From AP-15 sp035538335 (GTDB taxonomy: Bacteria; Pseudomonadota; Alphaproteobacteria; ATCC43930; CGMCC-115725), in NCBI GenBank assembly GCA_035538335.1, contig DATLKN010000003.1, forward strand, positions 1-64,000: a stretch of DNA of 64,000 bases, read 5' to 3'. The notes under the pieces are model-generated. The model was not told the origin of the DNA and did no database searches. It saw nothing but the letters and a program-made list of their open reading frames with translations. The position numbers and the translations under genes are program-made. Below, one piece after another: positions 51,044 through 58,941 of this stretch. Each line of letters starts with the position of its first letter. The stretch's first letter is position 1.

Positions 51044-51202
51044 CTTGTCCTCGAACCGTTTTGGCGGCGCAGATTGTGCACGCGACCCTCTTTTAGGCAA
51101 GCCTCTCCTCGGCGCCGCCGATGCCGGCTGCATCGTTGATGTGGGTCAATGCGGCGGCGGCAAGCCGGCCGAAGCATCGCGCGGTCCACGAGGGAGGAAC
51201 CC

Positions 51203-51907
51203 ATGCGTGCGATGGATGTGATGACGACCAAAGTGTTCACGGTCGGCCCCGATACGACGGTGCGGGAGCTGGCCGCCCTACTCTGCGAGCGCGCAATCAG
51301 CGGCGCCCCGGTCGTCGATGCCGACGGGCGGCTCGTCGGCATCGTCAGCGAGGGCGACCTGTTGCACCGCGCCGAAACCGGCACCGAGCGCCGCACCGCG
51401 GCGCGCCGCTCGCGCTGGCTCGACGGCGTCGCGGTCGAAGATCTCGCCCGCGAGTACGCGAAGGCGCACGGTCGGCGCGTGCGCGACATCATGACCCGCG
51501 AGGTGATCGCCGTCGAGCCGGAGACGGAGCTGGCCGAGATCGCGAGCCTACTCGAATCGAACCGCATCAAGCGGGTGCCGGTGCTGCGCGACGGCAAGCT
51601 CGTCGGCATCGTCAGCCGGGCCAACCTGGTGCGAGCCTTGGCGGCGAGCAAGAAAGAGGCGTCGGCGACCGCCGAAAAGGGCGACCGCGACATCCGCAAC
51701 CGGCTGCTCGAAGAATTGTGGAGCGAGGGCTGGGCCCGGATCTGGGCGGCCGACGTCATCGTGCGCGATCACGTCGTGCATCTGTGGTCCACCTCCGACC
51801 AGTCGGAGGCGGAGCGGCAGGCGCTGCGCATCGCCGCCGAGAATATCGAAGGCGTCAGCGGCGTCGAGGAGCATGTGTTGCCGGCCCCGATGATGCCCGC
51901 CTACTGA
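51203..51907 (+). CDS. Protein with two CBS domains and a C-terminal BON domain
   Basis: The 234-residue product has two CBS repeats (residues about 1-58 and 92-150, each ending LVGIVSEGDLL or LVGIVSRANLV) and a BON domain (about residues 162-230, RDIRNRLLEELWSEGW). CBS pairs bind adenine nucleotides and sense energy state, while BON domains are usually envelope-lipid binders. No signal peptide is seen. The ATG follows GAGGGAGGAA. A regulatory role is plausible; the partner is unknown. Confidence 0.88.
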   Translation: MRAMDVMTTKVFTVGPDTTVRELAALLCERAISGAPVVDADGRLVGIVSEGDLLHRAETGTERRTAARRSRWLDGVAVEDLAREYAKAHGRRVRDIMTREVIAVEPETELAEIASLLESNRIKRVPVLRDGKLVGIVSRANLVRALAASKKEASATAEKGDRDIRNRLLEELWSEGWARIWAADVIVRDHVVHLWSTSDQSEAERQALRIAAENIEGVSGVEEHVLPAPMMPAY

Positions 51908-51931
51908 GGCTGCCGCGTGCGCCGGGGCGGC

Positions 51932-52495
51932 TCAGCGGTTGGCGCCGGGCCGCCAGAGCACATCGCGGGCGCCGTTGTCGTTGAGCCGGCGGCCGAGTAC
52001 GAAGAGATGGTCGGATAGCCGGTTCAGGTATTTGAGCGCCTCCGGATTGATTTTTTCCGAGAGCGCCAGCGCGGCGACGAGCCGTTCGGCCCGCCGCACA
52101 ACGGTGCGGGCCAGATGCAGGTAGGCGGCGGCCGGACTGCCGCCGGGCAGAACGAACGAGTCGAGCGGCGCGAGCGACTTGTTCATTCGGTCGATCTCGC
52201 GCTCGAGGCGGGCCGTCTGATCCGGGACGATGCGCAAGGCCGCGCCGCCGCGCCGGCCACCCTCGGGCGTGCACAGATCGGCGCCGAGATCGAAGAGGTC
52301 GTTCTGGATGCGGGCGAGCATCGCGTCGGCCTCCTCGCCGGCGTGCAGCCGCGCGATGCCGATCGCCGCGTTCGCCTCGTCGACGGTGCCGTAGGCCGCG
52401 ACCCGCGGCGCGTGCTTCGGCACGCGGGCGCCGTCGCCGAGCGAAGTCTCACCCGCGTCGCCGCCGCGCGTATAGATGCGGGTCAGCCTGACCAT
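51932..52495 (-). CDS. Cob(I)yrinic acid a,c-diamide adenosyltransferase (PduO type)
   Basis: This 187-residue protein matches PduO-type ATP:cob(I)alamin adenosyltransferases. It starts RIYTRGGDAGETSLGDGARVPK, with the ATP P-loop-like motif, followed by YGTVDEANAAIGIAR, DLFDLGADLCTP and LNRLSDHLFVLGRRLND. It converts cob(I)alamin to adenosylcobalamin, the cofactor for mutases. Together with a propionyl-CoA-like carboxylase gene earlier in the window, it fits acyl-CoA catabolism. A HIG1-like membrane gene lies next upstream on the same strand. Confidence 0.93.
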   Translation of the reverse strand: MVRLTRIYTRGGDAGETSLGDGARVPKHAPRVAAYGTVDEANAAIGIARLHAGEEADAMLARIQNDLFDLGADLCTPEGGRRGGAALRIVPDQTARLEREIDRMNKSLAPLDSFVLPGGSPAAAYLHLARTVVRRAERLVAALALSEKINPEALKYLNRLSDHLFVLGRRLNDNGARDVLWRPGANR

Positions 52496-52502
52496 GCCGC
52501 CG

Positions 52503-52694
52503 CTATCGTCCGCCGAGCAGCATCAGCATCGCGAGCAGCAGCAAGGCGAGCGCCTGCAGGATGACGCGCGACTGCATCAGCTTGTTCGAACGGACCGGGT
52601 TGCCGCCCTTCATCAGGGTCGCGACGCCGAGGCCGAGGACGACCAAGACGCCGATCAGCGCGAGGACGAGCAGAACCGTCAGAACGAGCCGCAT
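52503..52694 (-). CDS. Small twin-transmembrane protein (HIG1 domain-like)
   Basis: The 63-residue protein consists of two hydrophobic helices (residues about 2-26 and 42-62) joined by GGNPVRSNKLMQSRVILQ. The connecting NKLMQSR motif is characteristic of the HIG1 (hypoxia-induced) family of small alphaproteobacterial membrane proteins linked to cytochrome oxidase in mitochondria. It sits just upstream of the cobalamin adenosyltransferase gene. The exact role is not known. Confidence 0.75.
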   Translation of the reverse strand: MRLVLTVLLVLALIGVLVVLGLGVATLMKGGNPVRSNKLMQSRVILQALALLLLAMLMLLGGR

Positions 52695-52752
52695 GGGCCG
52701 AATATGGACCGCTGCCGGCGACGCCGCCAGCCTTTGCCCCGGGGCGGTACCG

Positions 52753-52965
52753 CTAGTACGGCCGCAGCTCGAAACTCTTCGGGTAGGTGCCGCGCTCGTT
52801 CGGATCGGCAGGCCGGAGCGCATCCGGCTGCGTCATCCGCACGTTCGAGATGTCGTCGGAGATGCCGTGCAGGTTCTGGATGTCGCTCGCCCGCTTTGGA
52901 CCGCCGGGCGTACAGGCGAGGAGCGGGAGAAGGATCAGGGCGAAGCCGATGCGCGTCAGGGTCAT
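52753..52965 (-). CDS. Small putative lipoprotein
   Basis: The 70-residue product has a signal peptide with the lipobox LLAC (LILLPLLACTP), so the mature chain starts at Cys18. The remaining chain is short, polar and low in structure and ends in SFELRPY. The ATG at 52965 is preceded by GAGCATCG. No named family is recognised. It lies 58 bases from the HIG1-like gene on the same strand. Confidence 0.6.
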   Translation of the reverse strand: MTLTRIGFALILLPLLACTPGGPKRASDIQNLHGISDDISNVRMTQPDALRPADPNERGTYPKSFELRPY

Positions 52966-53072
52966 GCGATGCTCCGCTCTCGAAAAGGTCCCGCCGGCGT
53001 CTTGCGATAGAACCACGCGGCGGCCGGCGGCGCCAGATAAACGTCTCACGGTAGGGTTCTCTCCCGCATCCC

Positions 53073-53101
53073 TTGACAGAATCGGCGCTTTCGGCTAGGA
53101 A
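53073..53101 (+). promoter_or_regulatory. Possible sigma70 promoter for the ACT-domain transcript
   Basis: TTGACA (53073-53078) is followed after 17 bases by TAGGAA (53096-53101), a weak -10 box. The predicted transcript would have a leader of about 100 nucleotides that contains the nested hairpin at 53134-53184. Confidence 0.4.
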
Positions 53102-53133
53102 GCGGCCTGTGATGACGGGTTATCGGCAGATTC

Positions 53134-53184
53134 GGCGAATTACCGTCCCGAGCCCTTTCGGGGCTCGGGCCTTATCGATTCGCC
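53134..53184 (+). promoter_or_regulatory. Structured leader (nested hairpin) upstream of the ACT gene
   Basis: GGCGAAT (53134-53140) pairs with ATTCGCC (53178-53184). Inside, CCCGAGCCC (53147-53155) pairs with GGGCTCGGG (53161-53169) around the loop TTTCG. The structure ends 24 bases before the ATG at 53209 and lies within the predicted transcript. It could be a regulatory leader, an attenuator or a small RNA. No known riboswitch class is recognised. Confidence 0.5.
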
Positions 53185-53208
53185 CTCTTTCCGCCGAGGT
53201 ACCCGCCC

Positions 53209-53490
53209 ATGTCGCCGCTAGCCGCGACCGCCGCTGAAAACCGCCGTCCCGTCGCTTCGTTTTTCGTCCATGCCCGCACCGAACCGGGCGTGATGCCGCG
53301 CGTTCTCGAACTGTTTGCGAAGCGCGGGCTCGTACCGTCGGCTTTTCACAGCCGCACCTCCGGGCCCGCGGACGCCGAATTGACGATCGACATCCAGCTG
53401 CCGGGGCTCGACCGCGACACGGTCGACTACATCGCCGCCTGTATGCGGCAAATCGCCTCGGTCGAAGCCGTCCTGACGGCGCGGGGATAA
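53209..53490 (+). CDS. ACT domain-containing protein
   Basis: This 93-residue protein is little more than one ACT domain: VASFFVHARTEPGVMPRVLELFAKRG at the start and DTVDYIAACMRQIASVEAVLT later. ACT domains bind amino acids and regulate metabolic enzymes. Free-standing ACT proteins are known but mostly uncharacterised. The small size and the structured leader suggest a regulatory rather than catalytic function. The stop is embedded in a terminator-like hairpin. Confidence 0.85.
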   Translation: MSPLAATAAENRRPVASFFVHARTEPGVMPRVLELFAKRGLVPSAFHSRTSGPADAELTIDIQLPGLDRDTVDYIAACMRQIASVEAVLTARG

Positions 53491-53499
53491 AATCCCCGC
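53481..53499 (+). terminator. Hairpin across the ACT gene stop codon
   Basis: GCGGGGAT (53481-53488) pairs with ATCCCCGC (53492-53499) around the loop AAA, and the TAA stop lies within the hairpin. Only ATTTGG follows instead of a T-run. It may be a partial terminator or a 3' stabiliser separating the ACT gene from the Nudix gene 19 bases later. Confidence 0.45.
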
Positions 53500-53518
53500 A
53501 TTTGGCGATTTGCCTTGC

Positions 53519-54370
53519 ATGAGCTACGGCGAGCACATCCGTTTCTGCAACAACTATGACCCGGCGCGCGCCCTGCCGCTGTTGGCCGGCGGCGAGCGCG
53601 TCGGCCATGTGCGCCGCGACAATGCCGCCGCGCTCGCCCCGTTCGCCGGGGTTTTCGCGGTCGAGAGGCAGGCCGTGCGCCTCCTCGCGCAGGGCGAACC
53701 CGGCGCCGTCAGCGAGGCGGTGGACCGGGTCGTAGAGGCGCTCGTCGCGGCGGGGCGCATCCCCAAATGGCGCAGCGAGACCTTCGACGTGATGCCGCGC
53801 TGGGGGATGCCGCCGATGTTCCGCCTCGACCGCGGCGCCGTGCCGTTTTTCGGGACGCGCGCCTATGGCGTGCACGTCAACGGCTACTGCCGCAAGGGCG
53901 CCGAGCTGCTGTTGTGGATCGGGCGGCGGGCGCCGGACAAGAAGGTCGATCCCGACAAGCTCGACAACCTCGTTGCCGGCGGCATCGGCAGCGGCTACGG
54001 CGTCGAGGAAACGCTCGTCAAGGAGGCCGAGGAGGAGGCCGGCATCGCGCCCGAGCTGGCGCGCCGGGCGGCGCCGGTCGGCGCCTTGTCCTACCGCATG
54101 GAAACCCCGCTCGGCATCCGCGACGACGTGCTGTTCGCCTACGATCTCGAATTGCCGGCCGAATTCGTGCCGCAAAACGGCGACGGCGAACTCGTCGGGT
54201 TCACGCTGATGCCGGTCGAGGAGGTGCTGGAACGCATCCGCACGACCCGCGACTTCAAGTTCAACGTCAATCTGATCATTCTCGATTTCGCGCTGCGGCA
54301 TGGCGTGCTGCGGCCGCAAGACCCGGAATTTCTCGAGGTCGCGACCGGGCTGCACCGCCGGCTCGATTGA
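53519..54370 (+). CDS. Nudix hydrolase (DUF4743 type)
   Basis: The 283-residue protein has an N-terminal DUF4743 domain (residues about 1-110, with GGERVGHVRRDNAA) and a Nudix domain. The Nudix box GSGYGVEETLVKEAEEEAGI follows the consensus except that Lys replaces the usual Arg before the Glu cluster. Related proteins act on thiamine-type or nucleoside diphosphates. The gene follows the ACT-domain gene after 28 bases and is convergent with gluQ. Confidence 0.85.
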   Translation: MSYGEHIRFCNNYDPARALPLLAGGERVGHVRRDNAAALAPFAGVFAVERQAVRLLAQGEPGAVSEAVDRVVEALVAAGRIPKWRSETFDVMPRWGMPPMFRLDRGAVPFFGTRAYGVHVNGYCRKGAELLLWIGRRAPDKKVDPDKLDNLVAGGIGSGYGVEETLVKEAEEEAGIAPELARRAAPVGALSYRMETPLGIRDDVLFAYDLELPAEFVPQNGDGELVGFTLMPVEEVLERIRTTRDFKFNVNLIILDFALRHGVLRPQDPEFLEVATGLHRRLD

Positions 54371-54416
54371 GCGAGTAACGGGGCGGCGGCCTCTCGAGGG
54401 ATTGCGCGCAGCCGGA

Positions 54417-55277
54417 TCATTCGCCTCGCGCGGCCGCCAGCACCTCGGCGGGGGTCATGCCTTGGGCGCGCATCGCGCGCACCGACAGCGCATGATCGCG
54501 CTTTGCCAGCCGCCGTCCGGCGGTGTCGGTGACGAGCGCATGATGCCGGTAGCGCGGCGTCGGCAGGCCGAGCAGCGCTTGCAACAGGCGATGGATGTGC
54601 GTCGCGGCGGCGAGATCGACGCCGCGGGTCACCAGCGTCACCCCCTGGATCGCGTCGTCGAGCGTGACGGCGAGGTGATAACTCGCCGGAAATTCCTTGC
54701 GCGCCAGCACGACGTCGCCGAAGAGCCCGGGCTGCGCGAGCCGCCGCTCGTCGCCCGCCGCGCACTCCTCGATCCAGTCGAGCGGCCCGACTCGGGCGCC
54801 GGCGACATCGAGGCGCAGCGCATAATCGCGCCCCTCCGCGATGCGCCGGGCGCGCTCGGCTGCGGCAAGCCGGCGGCAGGTGCCGGGATAAAGCGGGCCT
54901 TCTTTGCCCTGCGGCGCCGCGCCGGAGCGCGCGATCTCGGCGGCGATCTCGCGCCTCGTGCAAAAACAGGGATAAAGGAGGCCCTGCCCCGCCAGCCGGT
55001 CGAGGGCGCCTCGGTAGTCCGCGAAATGCTCCGACTGGCGCCGCACCGGCCCGTCCCAGCATAGGCCGAGCCATTCGAGATCCTCGAGGATCGCGGCGGC
55101 GTATTCCTCGCGGCAGCGGGTGCGATCGATGTCTTCGATGCGCAAGAGAAAGCGGCCGGCGGCGCGGCGCGCCGCGGCGAAGCCCTGCGAGGCCGAGCGG
55201 ACATGCCCCAAATGCAGATAGCCGGTCGGGCTCGGCGCGAAGCGCGTGACGACGCTTTCTTCCTCTTCAGGTGACAC
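54417..55277 (-). CDS. gluQ: Glutamyl-Q tRNA(Asp) synthetase
   Basis: This 286-residue protein is a shortened class I glutamyl-tRNA synthetase without the anticodon-binding domain, as expected for GluQRS. The HIGH-type motif is in FAPSPTGYLHLGHV. It also has RIEDIDRTRC, the zinc ligands CFCTRREIA and YPGTC, and the KMSKS-like RRLAKRDH. It attaches glutamate to queuosine in tRNA(Asp). The start codon region overlaps a possible alternative start of the downstream carboxylesterase gene on the other strand. Confidence 0.93.
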   Translation of the reverse strand: MSPEEEESVVTRFAPSPTGYLHLGHVRSASQGFAAARRAAGRFLLRIEDIDRTRCREEYAAAILEDLEWLGLCWDGPVRRQSEHFADYRGALDRLAGQGLLYPCFCTRREIAAEIARSGAAPQGKEGPLYPGTCRRLAAAERARRIAEGRDYALRLDVAGARVGPLDWIEECAAGDERRLAQPGLFGDVVLARKEFPASYHLAVTLDDAIQGVTLVTRGVDLAAATHIHRLLQALLGLPTPRYRHHALVTDTAGRRLAKRDHALSVRAMRAQGMTPAEVLAAARGE

Positions 55278-55336
55278 CGAGCCCGCCCATCATGTATGCC
55301 TTGCGAGTTGAGGCCGCCTCGGACGAGAGCGCACCG

Positions 55337-55999
55337 ATGCTGATCCGCCTTTCCGGACCGTCGCACCCGCCCAGATCGGGGCAGCGCCCGAGCCGCCTCG
55401 TCATCCTGCTGCACGGGCTCGGCGCCGACGGCAACGACCTGATCGGGCTCGCGCCCTATTGGGCGCCCCTCTTGCCCGAGGCCGAGTTCGTCTCGCCGAA
55501 CGCGCCCTTCCCGTGCGACATGGCGCCTTATGGCTATCAATGGTTCAGCTCGCAAGACCGCTCGCCGGAAGCGCGGCTCGCGGGTGTGCGCGCCGCCGCG
55601 CCGATGCTCGACGCCTTCATCGACGAGGCGCTCGCCGAGCGCGGGCTGGAGGAGCGCGAGGCGGCGCTCGTCGGGTTCAGCCAGGGCACGATGATGGCGC
55701 TCTTCGTCGGGCTGCGGCGCGAGCGGCCGCTCGCCGGCATCCTCGGCTTTTCCGGCCGGATGATCGCCCCGGGACTGCTGCAATCGGAACTGCGCTCGCG
55801 CCCGCCGGTCCTGCTCGTGCACGGCACGGAGGACCCGCTCGTGCCCTACGAGTCGCTCGCCGAGGCGAAGAGCGCGCTCGGCGGCCTCGGCGTCGCGGTC
55901 GATACCCTGACCTGCCCCGGCATCGGCCACTCGATCGACGAGGCGGGGCTGCGGCGCGGCGGCGCCTTTTTGCGGCAGGTGCTCGGCGGCGAGCGATGA
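55337..55999 (+). CDS. Phospholipase/carboxylesterase family protein
   Basis: The 220-residue protein matches the alpha/beta carboxylesterase family (PF02230). It has VILLHGLGADGNDLIGLAPYW, the nucleophile motif GFSQGTMMAL, VLLVHGTEDPLVPY and the terminal GHSIDEAGLR with the catalytic His. The ATG at 55337 gives the usual N-terminus; GTG at 55271 and ATG at 55292 would add 22 or 15 residues. The stop overlaps the start of argH by 4 bases. The substrate is unknown. Confidence 0.87.
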   Translation: MLIRLSGPSHPPRSGQRPSRLVILLHGLGADGNDLIGLAPYWAPLLPEAEFVSPNAPFPCDMAPYGYQWFSSQDRSPEARLAGVRAAAPMLDAFIDEALAERGLEEREAALVGFSQGTMMALFVGLRRERPLAGILGFSGRMIAPGLLQSELRSRPPVLLVHGTEDPLVPYESLAEAKSALGGLGVAVDTLTCPGIGHSIDEAGLRRGGAFLRQVLGGER

Positions 56000-57408
56000 C
56001 CCGCGCGAAAAAGCCCGAGGAAGCCGCGGCGAACCCGCTCTGGGGCGGCCGCTTCGCCGAAGGCCCCTCCGAGATCATGCGCCGCATCAACGCCTCGATT
56101 GACGTCGACAAGCGGCTCTACGCCGAGGACATCGCCGGCTCGCGCGCGCATTGCGCCATGCTCGTCGCGCAAAAGATCCTCGCGCCCGAGGACGGCGCGG
56201 CGATCGGCCGAGGCCTCGACCGCATCGAGCGGGAGATCGCGGAAGGCCGCTTCCGCTTCAGCGAAGCGCACGAAGACATCCACATGAACATCGAGGCGCG
56301 GCTTGCCGAGCTGATCGGCGAGGCCGCGGGGCGGCTGCACACGGCGCGCTCGCGCAACGACCAGGTGGCGACCGATTTCCGGCTCTGGCTGCGCGCCGCC
56401 ATCGACCGCCTCGACGCGGCCATGCGCGAACTGCAGGCCGCCCTCATCGAGCGCGCTGAAGCGCATGCCGACAGCATCATGCCCGGCTATACCCATCTGC
56501 AGATCGCACAGCCGGTGACGCTCGGGCACCATCTGCTCGCCTATGTCGAGATGCTCGGGCGCGACCGCGGCCGGCTCGCCGATTGCCGCCGCCGCCTGAA
56601 CGAGTCGCCGCTCGGCGCCGCGGCGCTCGCCGGCACCTCGTTTGCGATCGACCGCGAGGCGACGGCTGCGGCGCTCGGCTTCGACCGGCCGGCGGCGAAT
56701 TCGCTCGACGCGGTCTCGGACCGCGATTTCGCCATCGAGTTCCTCGCCGCCGCCGCGATCACGCAGATGCACCTCTCCCGCTTCGCCGAGGAGATCGTGC
56801 TGTGGTGCAGCGACGGCTTCGGCTTTGTCGTACTGTCCGACGCCTTCACGACCGGCAGCTCGATCATGCCGCAAAAGCGCAACCCCGACGCCGCCGAGTT
56901 GGTGCGCGGCAAGACCGGCACGCTCTACGGCTCCTTGATCGCGCTGCTGACGGTGATGAAGGGGCTGCCGCTCGCCTATGCGAAGGACATGCAGGAGGAC
57001 AAGGCGCCGGTCTTCGCCGCCGTCGATGCGCTCGAGCTGTCGCTCGCCGCGACCGCCGGCATGGTGCGCGACATGCAGCCGCGGCCCGAGCGCTTGCGCG
57101 CGGCGGCCGAGCGCGGCTACGCGAGCGCCACCGACCTCGCCGACTGGCTCGTGCGCCGGCTCGGCCTGCCGTTCCGCCGCGCCCATCAGGTGACGGGCAT
57201 GATCGTCAGGCGCGCCGAGGGGCTCGGGCTGGCGCTGGCCGAGCTGCCGCTCGGCGAACTGACGGCGATCGAGCCCAAGATCACCGGCGAGGTTTACCAG
57301 ATCATCGACATCGACCGTTCGGCGGCGAGCCGGGCAAGCTTTGGCGGCACCGCGCCGCAGCGCGTGCGCGCGGCCGCCGCCGAGGCGCGGCGGAGGTTTC
57401 TCGGATGA
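55996..57408 (+). CDS. argH: Argininosuccinate lyase
   Basis: The 470-residue protein has the fumarase/aspartase superfamily signature GSSIMPQKRNPD near residue 290, plus HEDIHMNIEARL and the TARSRNDQVATDFRLWLR segment with catalytic His and Ser residues. It cleaves argininosuccinate to arginine and fumarate, the last step of arginine synthesis. The start overlaps the preceding esterase stop. Downstream lie the lipoprotein and lysA genes, an arrangement common in alphaproteobacteria. Confidence 0.96.
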   Translation: MTRAKKPEEAAANPLWGGRFAEGPSEIMRRINASIDVDKRLYAEDIAGSRAHCAMLVAQKILAPEDGAAIGRGLDRIEREIAEGRFRFSEAHEDIHMNIEARLAELIGEAAGRLHTARSRNDQVATDFRLWLRAAIDRLDAAMRELQAALIERAEAHADSIMPGYTHLQIAQPVTLGHHLLAYVEMLGRDRGRLADCRRRLNESPLGAAALAGTSFAIDREATAAALGFDRPAANSLDAVSDRDFAIEFLAAAAITQMHLSRFAEEIVLWCSDGFGFVVLSDAFTTGSSIMPQKRNPDAAELVRGKTGTLYGSLIALLTVMKGLPLAYAKDMQEDKAPVFAAVDALELSLAATAGMVRDMQPRPERLRAAAERGYASATDLADWLVRRLGLPFRRAHQVTGMIVRRAEGLGLALAELPLGELTAIEPKITGEVYQIIDIDRSAASRASFGGTAPQRVRAAAAEARRRFLG

Positions 57409-57420
57409 TGCAGCAATCCT

Positions 57421-57546
57421 TTGTCACCGCGGCGAAGGCCGGGATCCACCTTTCCGCAACCCGGGCGGGAGAATGGATATCGAATGCCTGGCGAACTTCC
57501 GCAGAGGCTAGCCGTGTGAAGGGTGGGTCCCGGCTTTCGCCGGGAC
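57421..57546. repeat. Palindromic repeat, family A copy 4, overlapping a gene start
   Basis: A degenerate half copy (57421-57450, GCGGCGAAGGCCGGGATCCACC) is followed by a complete hairpin in which GTCCCGGC pairs with GCCGGGAC (57527-57546, loop TTTC). The hairpin lies inside the small lipoprotein gene and encodes part of its N-terminal region. Confidence 0.75.
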
Positions 57547-57677
57547 GACGACTGGGGTCTGCTGCGCTCCTCGTCCTTGTCCTCGGCCTCCCGCTCGCCG
57601 GTTGCGGCAAAAAGAACGCGCCGTCGCCGCCGCCGGGCGTGCCCAACACCTATCCGCGAACCTATCCGAGTGTCTGA
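57516..57677 (+). CDS. Small lipoprotein, LptM-like, between argH and lysA
   Basis: The 53-residue product has the lipobox LAGC with Cys30. The mature part CGKKNAPSPPPGVPNTYPRTY resembles short LptM/YifL-type lipoproteins, found between argH and lysA in many proteobacteria and linked to assembly of the LPS transporter. The start used is GTG at 57516. Residues 4-11 are encoded by a family A palindrome, so the native N-terminus has been rebuilt by a repeat insertion. It overlaps the lysA start by 8 bases. Confidence 0.7.
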   Translation: MKGGSRLSPGRRLGSAALLVLVLGLPLAGCGKKNAPSPPPGVPNTYPRTYPSV

Positions 57678-58941
57678 GTTCTTCTGCTATCGCGGCGGCG
57701 AGTTGTGGGCCGAGGGCCTGCCGGTCGCCGACATCGCGCAAGAGGTCGACACGCCCTTCTATCTCTATTCGGCCGCCGCGCTCGCCGCGCGCTACCGGCG
57801 CTTCGCTGCCGCCTTCGACGGCCGGGCGCTCGTCTGCTACGCCGTCAAAGCCAATTCGAACCAGGCCGTGCTGTCGCTCTTCGCCCGTCTCGGCGCCGGC
57901 GCCGACGTGGTCTCCGAGGGCGAATTGCGCCGCGCCCTCGCGGCCGGCATACGGCCGGAGCGCATCGTCTTCTCCGGGGTCGGCAAGACGCGCGCCGAGA
58001 TGGCGGCGGCGATCGAAGCGCAAGTGCACCAGATCAACGTCGAGTCGGTGCCGGAATTGCATCAGCTGAGCGAGGTCGCGGGCGCGCTCGGCTGCACAGC
58101 GCCGGTCGCGATCCGCATCAACCCCGACATCGATGCCCGCACGCACCCGAAGATCACGACCGGCAAGCGCGAGAACAAGTTCGGCATCGCGCTCGACGAA
58201 ATCGTCCGGGCCTACCGCCTCGCCGCCGAGTTGCCGGGCATAGAGCCGATCGGGCTCGCCGTGCATATCGGCTCGCAGCTCGTCGATCTCGCGCCCTACC
58301 GCCGCGCCTTCGAGCGGGTCGCAGGGCTGGTGCGGCAGTTACGGGCCGGCGGGCTCTCCGTTGCGCGGGTCGATCTCGGCGGCGGCCTTGGCATCCGCTA
58401 TTGCGCCGAGCAGCCGCCCAGCCCAGAGCAATATGCCGCCCTCGCCCGCAGCATCTTCGCATCGCTCGAGGTAGCGCTCGCGGTCGAGCCGGGCCGGGCG
58501 CTGGTCGGCGAGGCGGGGCTGCTTGTCGCGCGCGTCATCCTCGTCAAGGAAGGCGCGGCGCGGCGCTTCATCGTCGTCGACGCGGCGATGAACGATTTGC
58601 TGCGGCCCGCGCTTTACGATGCATGGCACGAGATCATGCCGATCCGGCAATCCGACAAAGCCGTGTCGAGCCCCGCCGATGTCGTCGGCCCGGTTTGTGA
58701 AACCGGCGATACTTTCGGCACCGACCGGAATTTGCCGCCGCTCGCGGAGGGCGATCTGTTGGCGTTCGCCACCGCGGGAGCCTATGGTGCGGTCATGAGC
58801 TCGGCCTATAACAGCCGGCTGCCGGTGCCGGAAGTGCTGGTCGCCGGGGCGCGGCTCGCGGTCGTTCGCGCCCGCCCGAGCTATGAGGAGCTGATCGCCC
58901 TCGACCACGTGCCGGACTGGCTCGGCGAGGCCGCCGGATGA
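57670..58941 (+). CDS. lysA: Diaminopimelate decarboxylase
   Basis: This 423-residue protein is a PLP-dependent fold-type III decarboxylase. It has LVCYAVKANSNQAVL with the lysine that binds PLP, GADVVSEGELRRAL, EPGRALVGEAGLLVARV, and the late PVCETGDTFGTDRNLPPL with the Cys of the active site. It makes lysine from meso-diaminopimelate in the last step of lysine synthesis. The start is GTG at 57670, overlapping the lipoprotein stop. Confidence 0.95.
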   Translation: MSEFFCYRGGELWAEGLPVADIAQEVDTPFYLYSAAALAARYRRFAAAFDGRALVCYAVKANSNQAVLSLFARLGAGADVVSEGELRRALAAGIRPERIVFSGVGKTRAEMAAAIEAQVHQINVESVPELHQLSEVAGALGCTAPVAIRINPDIDARTHPKITTGKRENKFGIALDEIVRAYRLAAELPGIEPIGLAVHIGSQLVDLAPYRRAFERVAGLVRQLRAGGLSVARVDLGGGLGIRYCAEQPPSPEQYAALARSIFASLEVALAVEPGRALVGEAGLLVARVILVKEGAARRFIVVDAAMNDLLRPALYDAWHEIMPIRQSDKAVSSPADVVGPVCETGDTFGTDRNLPPLAEGDLLAFATAGAYGAVMSSAYNSRLPVPEVLVAGARLAVVRARPSYEELIALDHVPDWLGEAAG

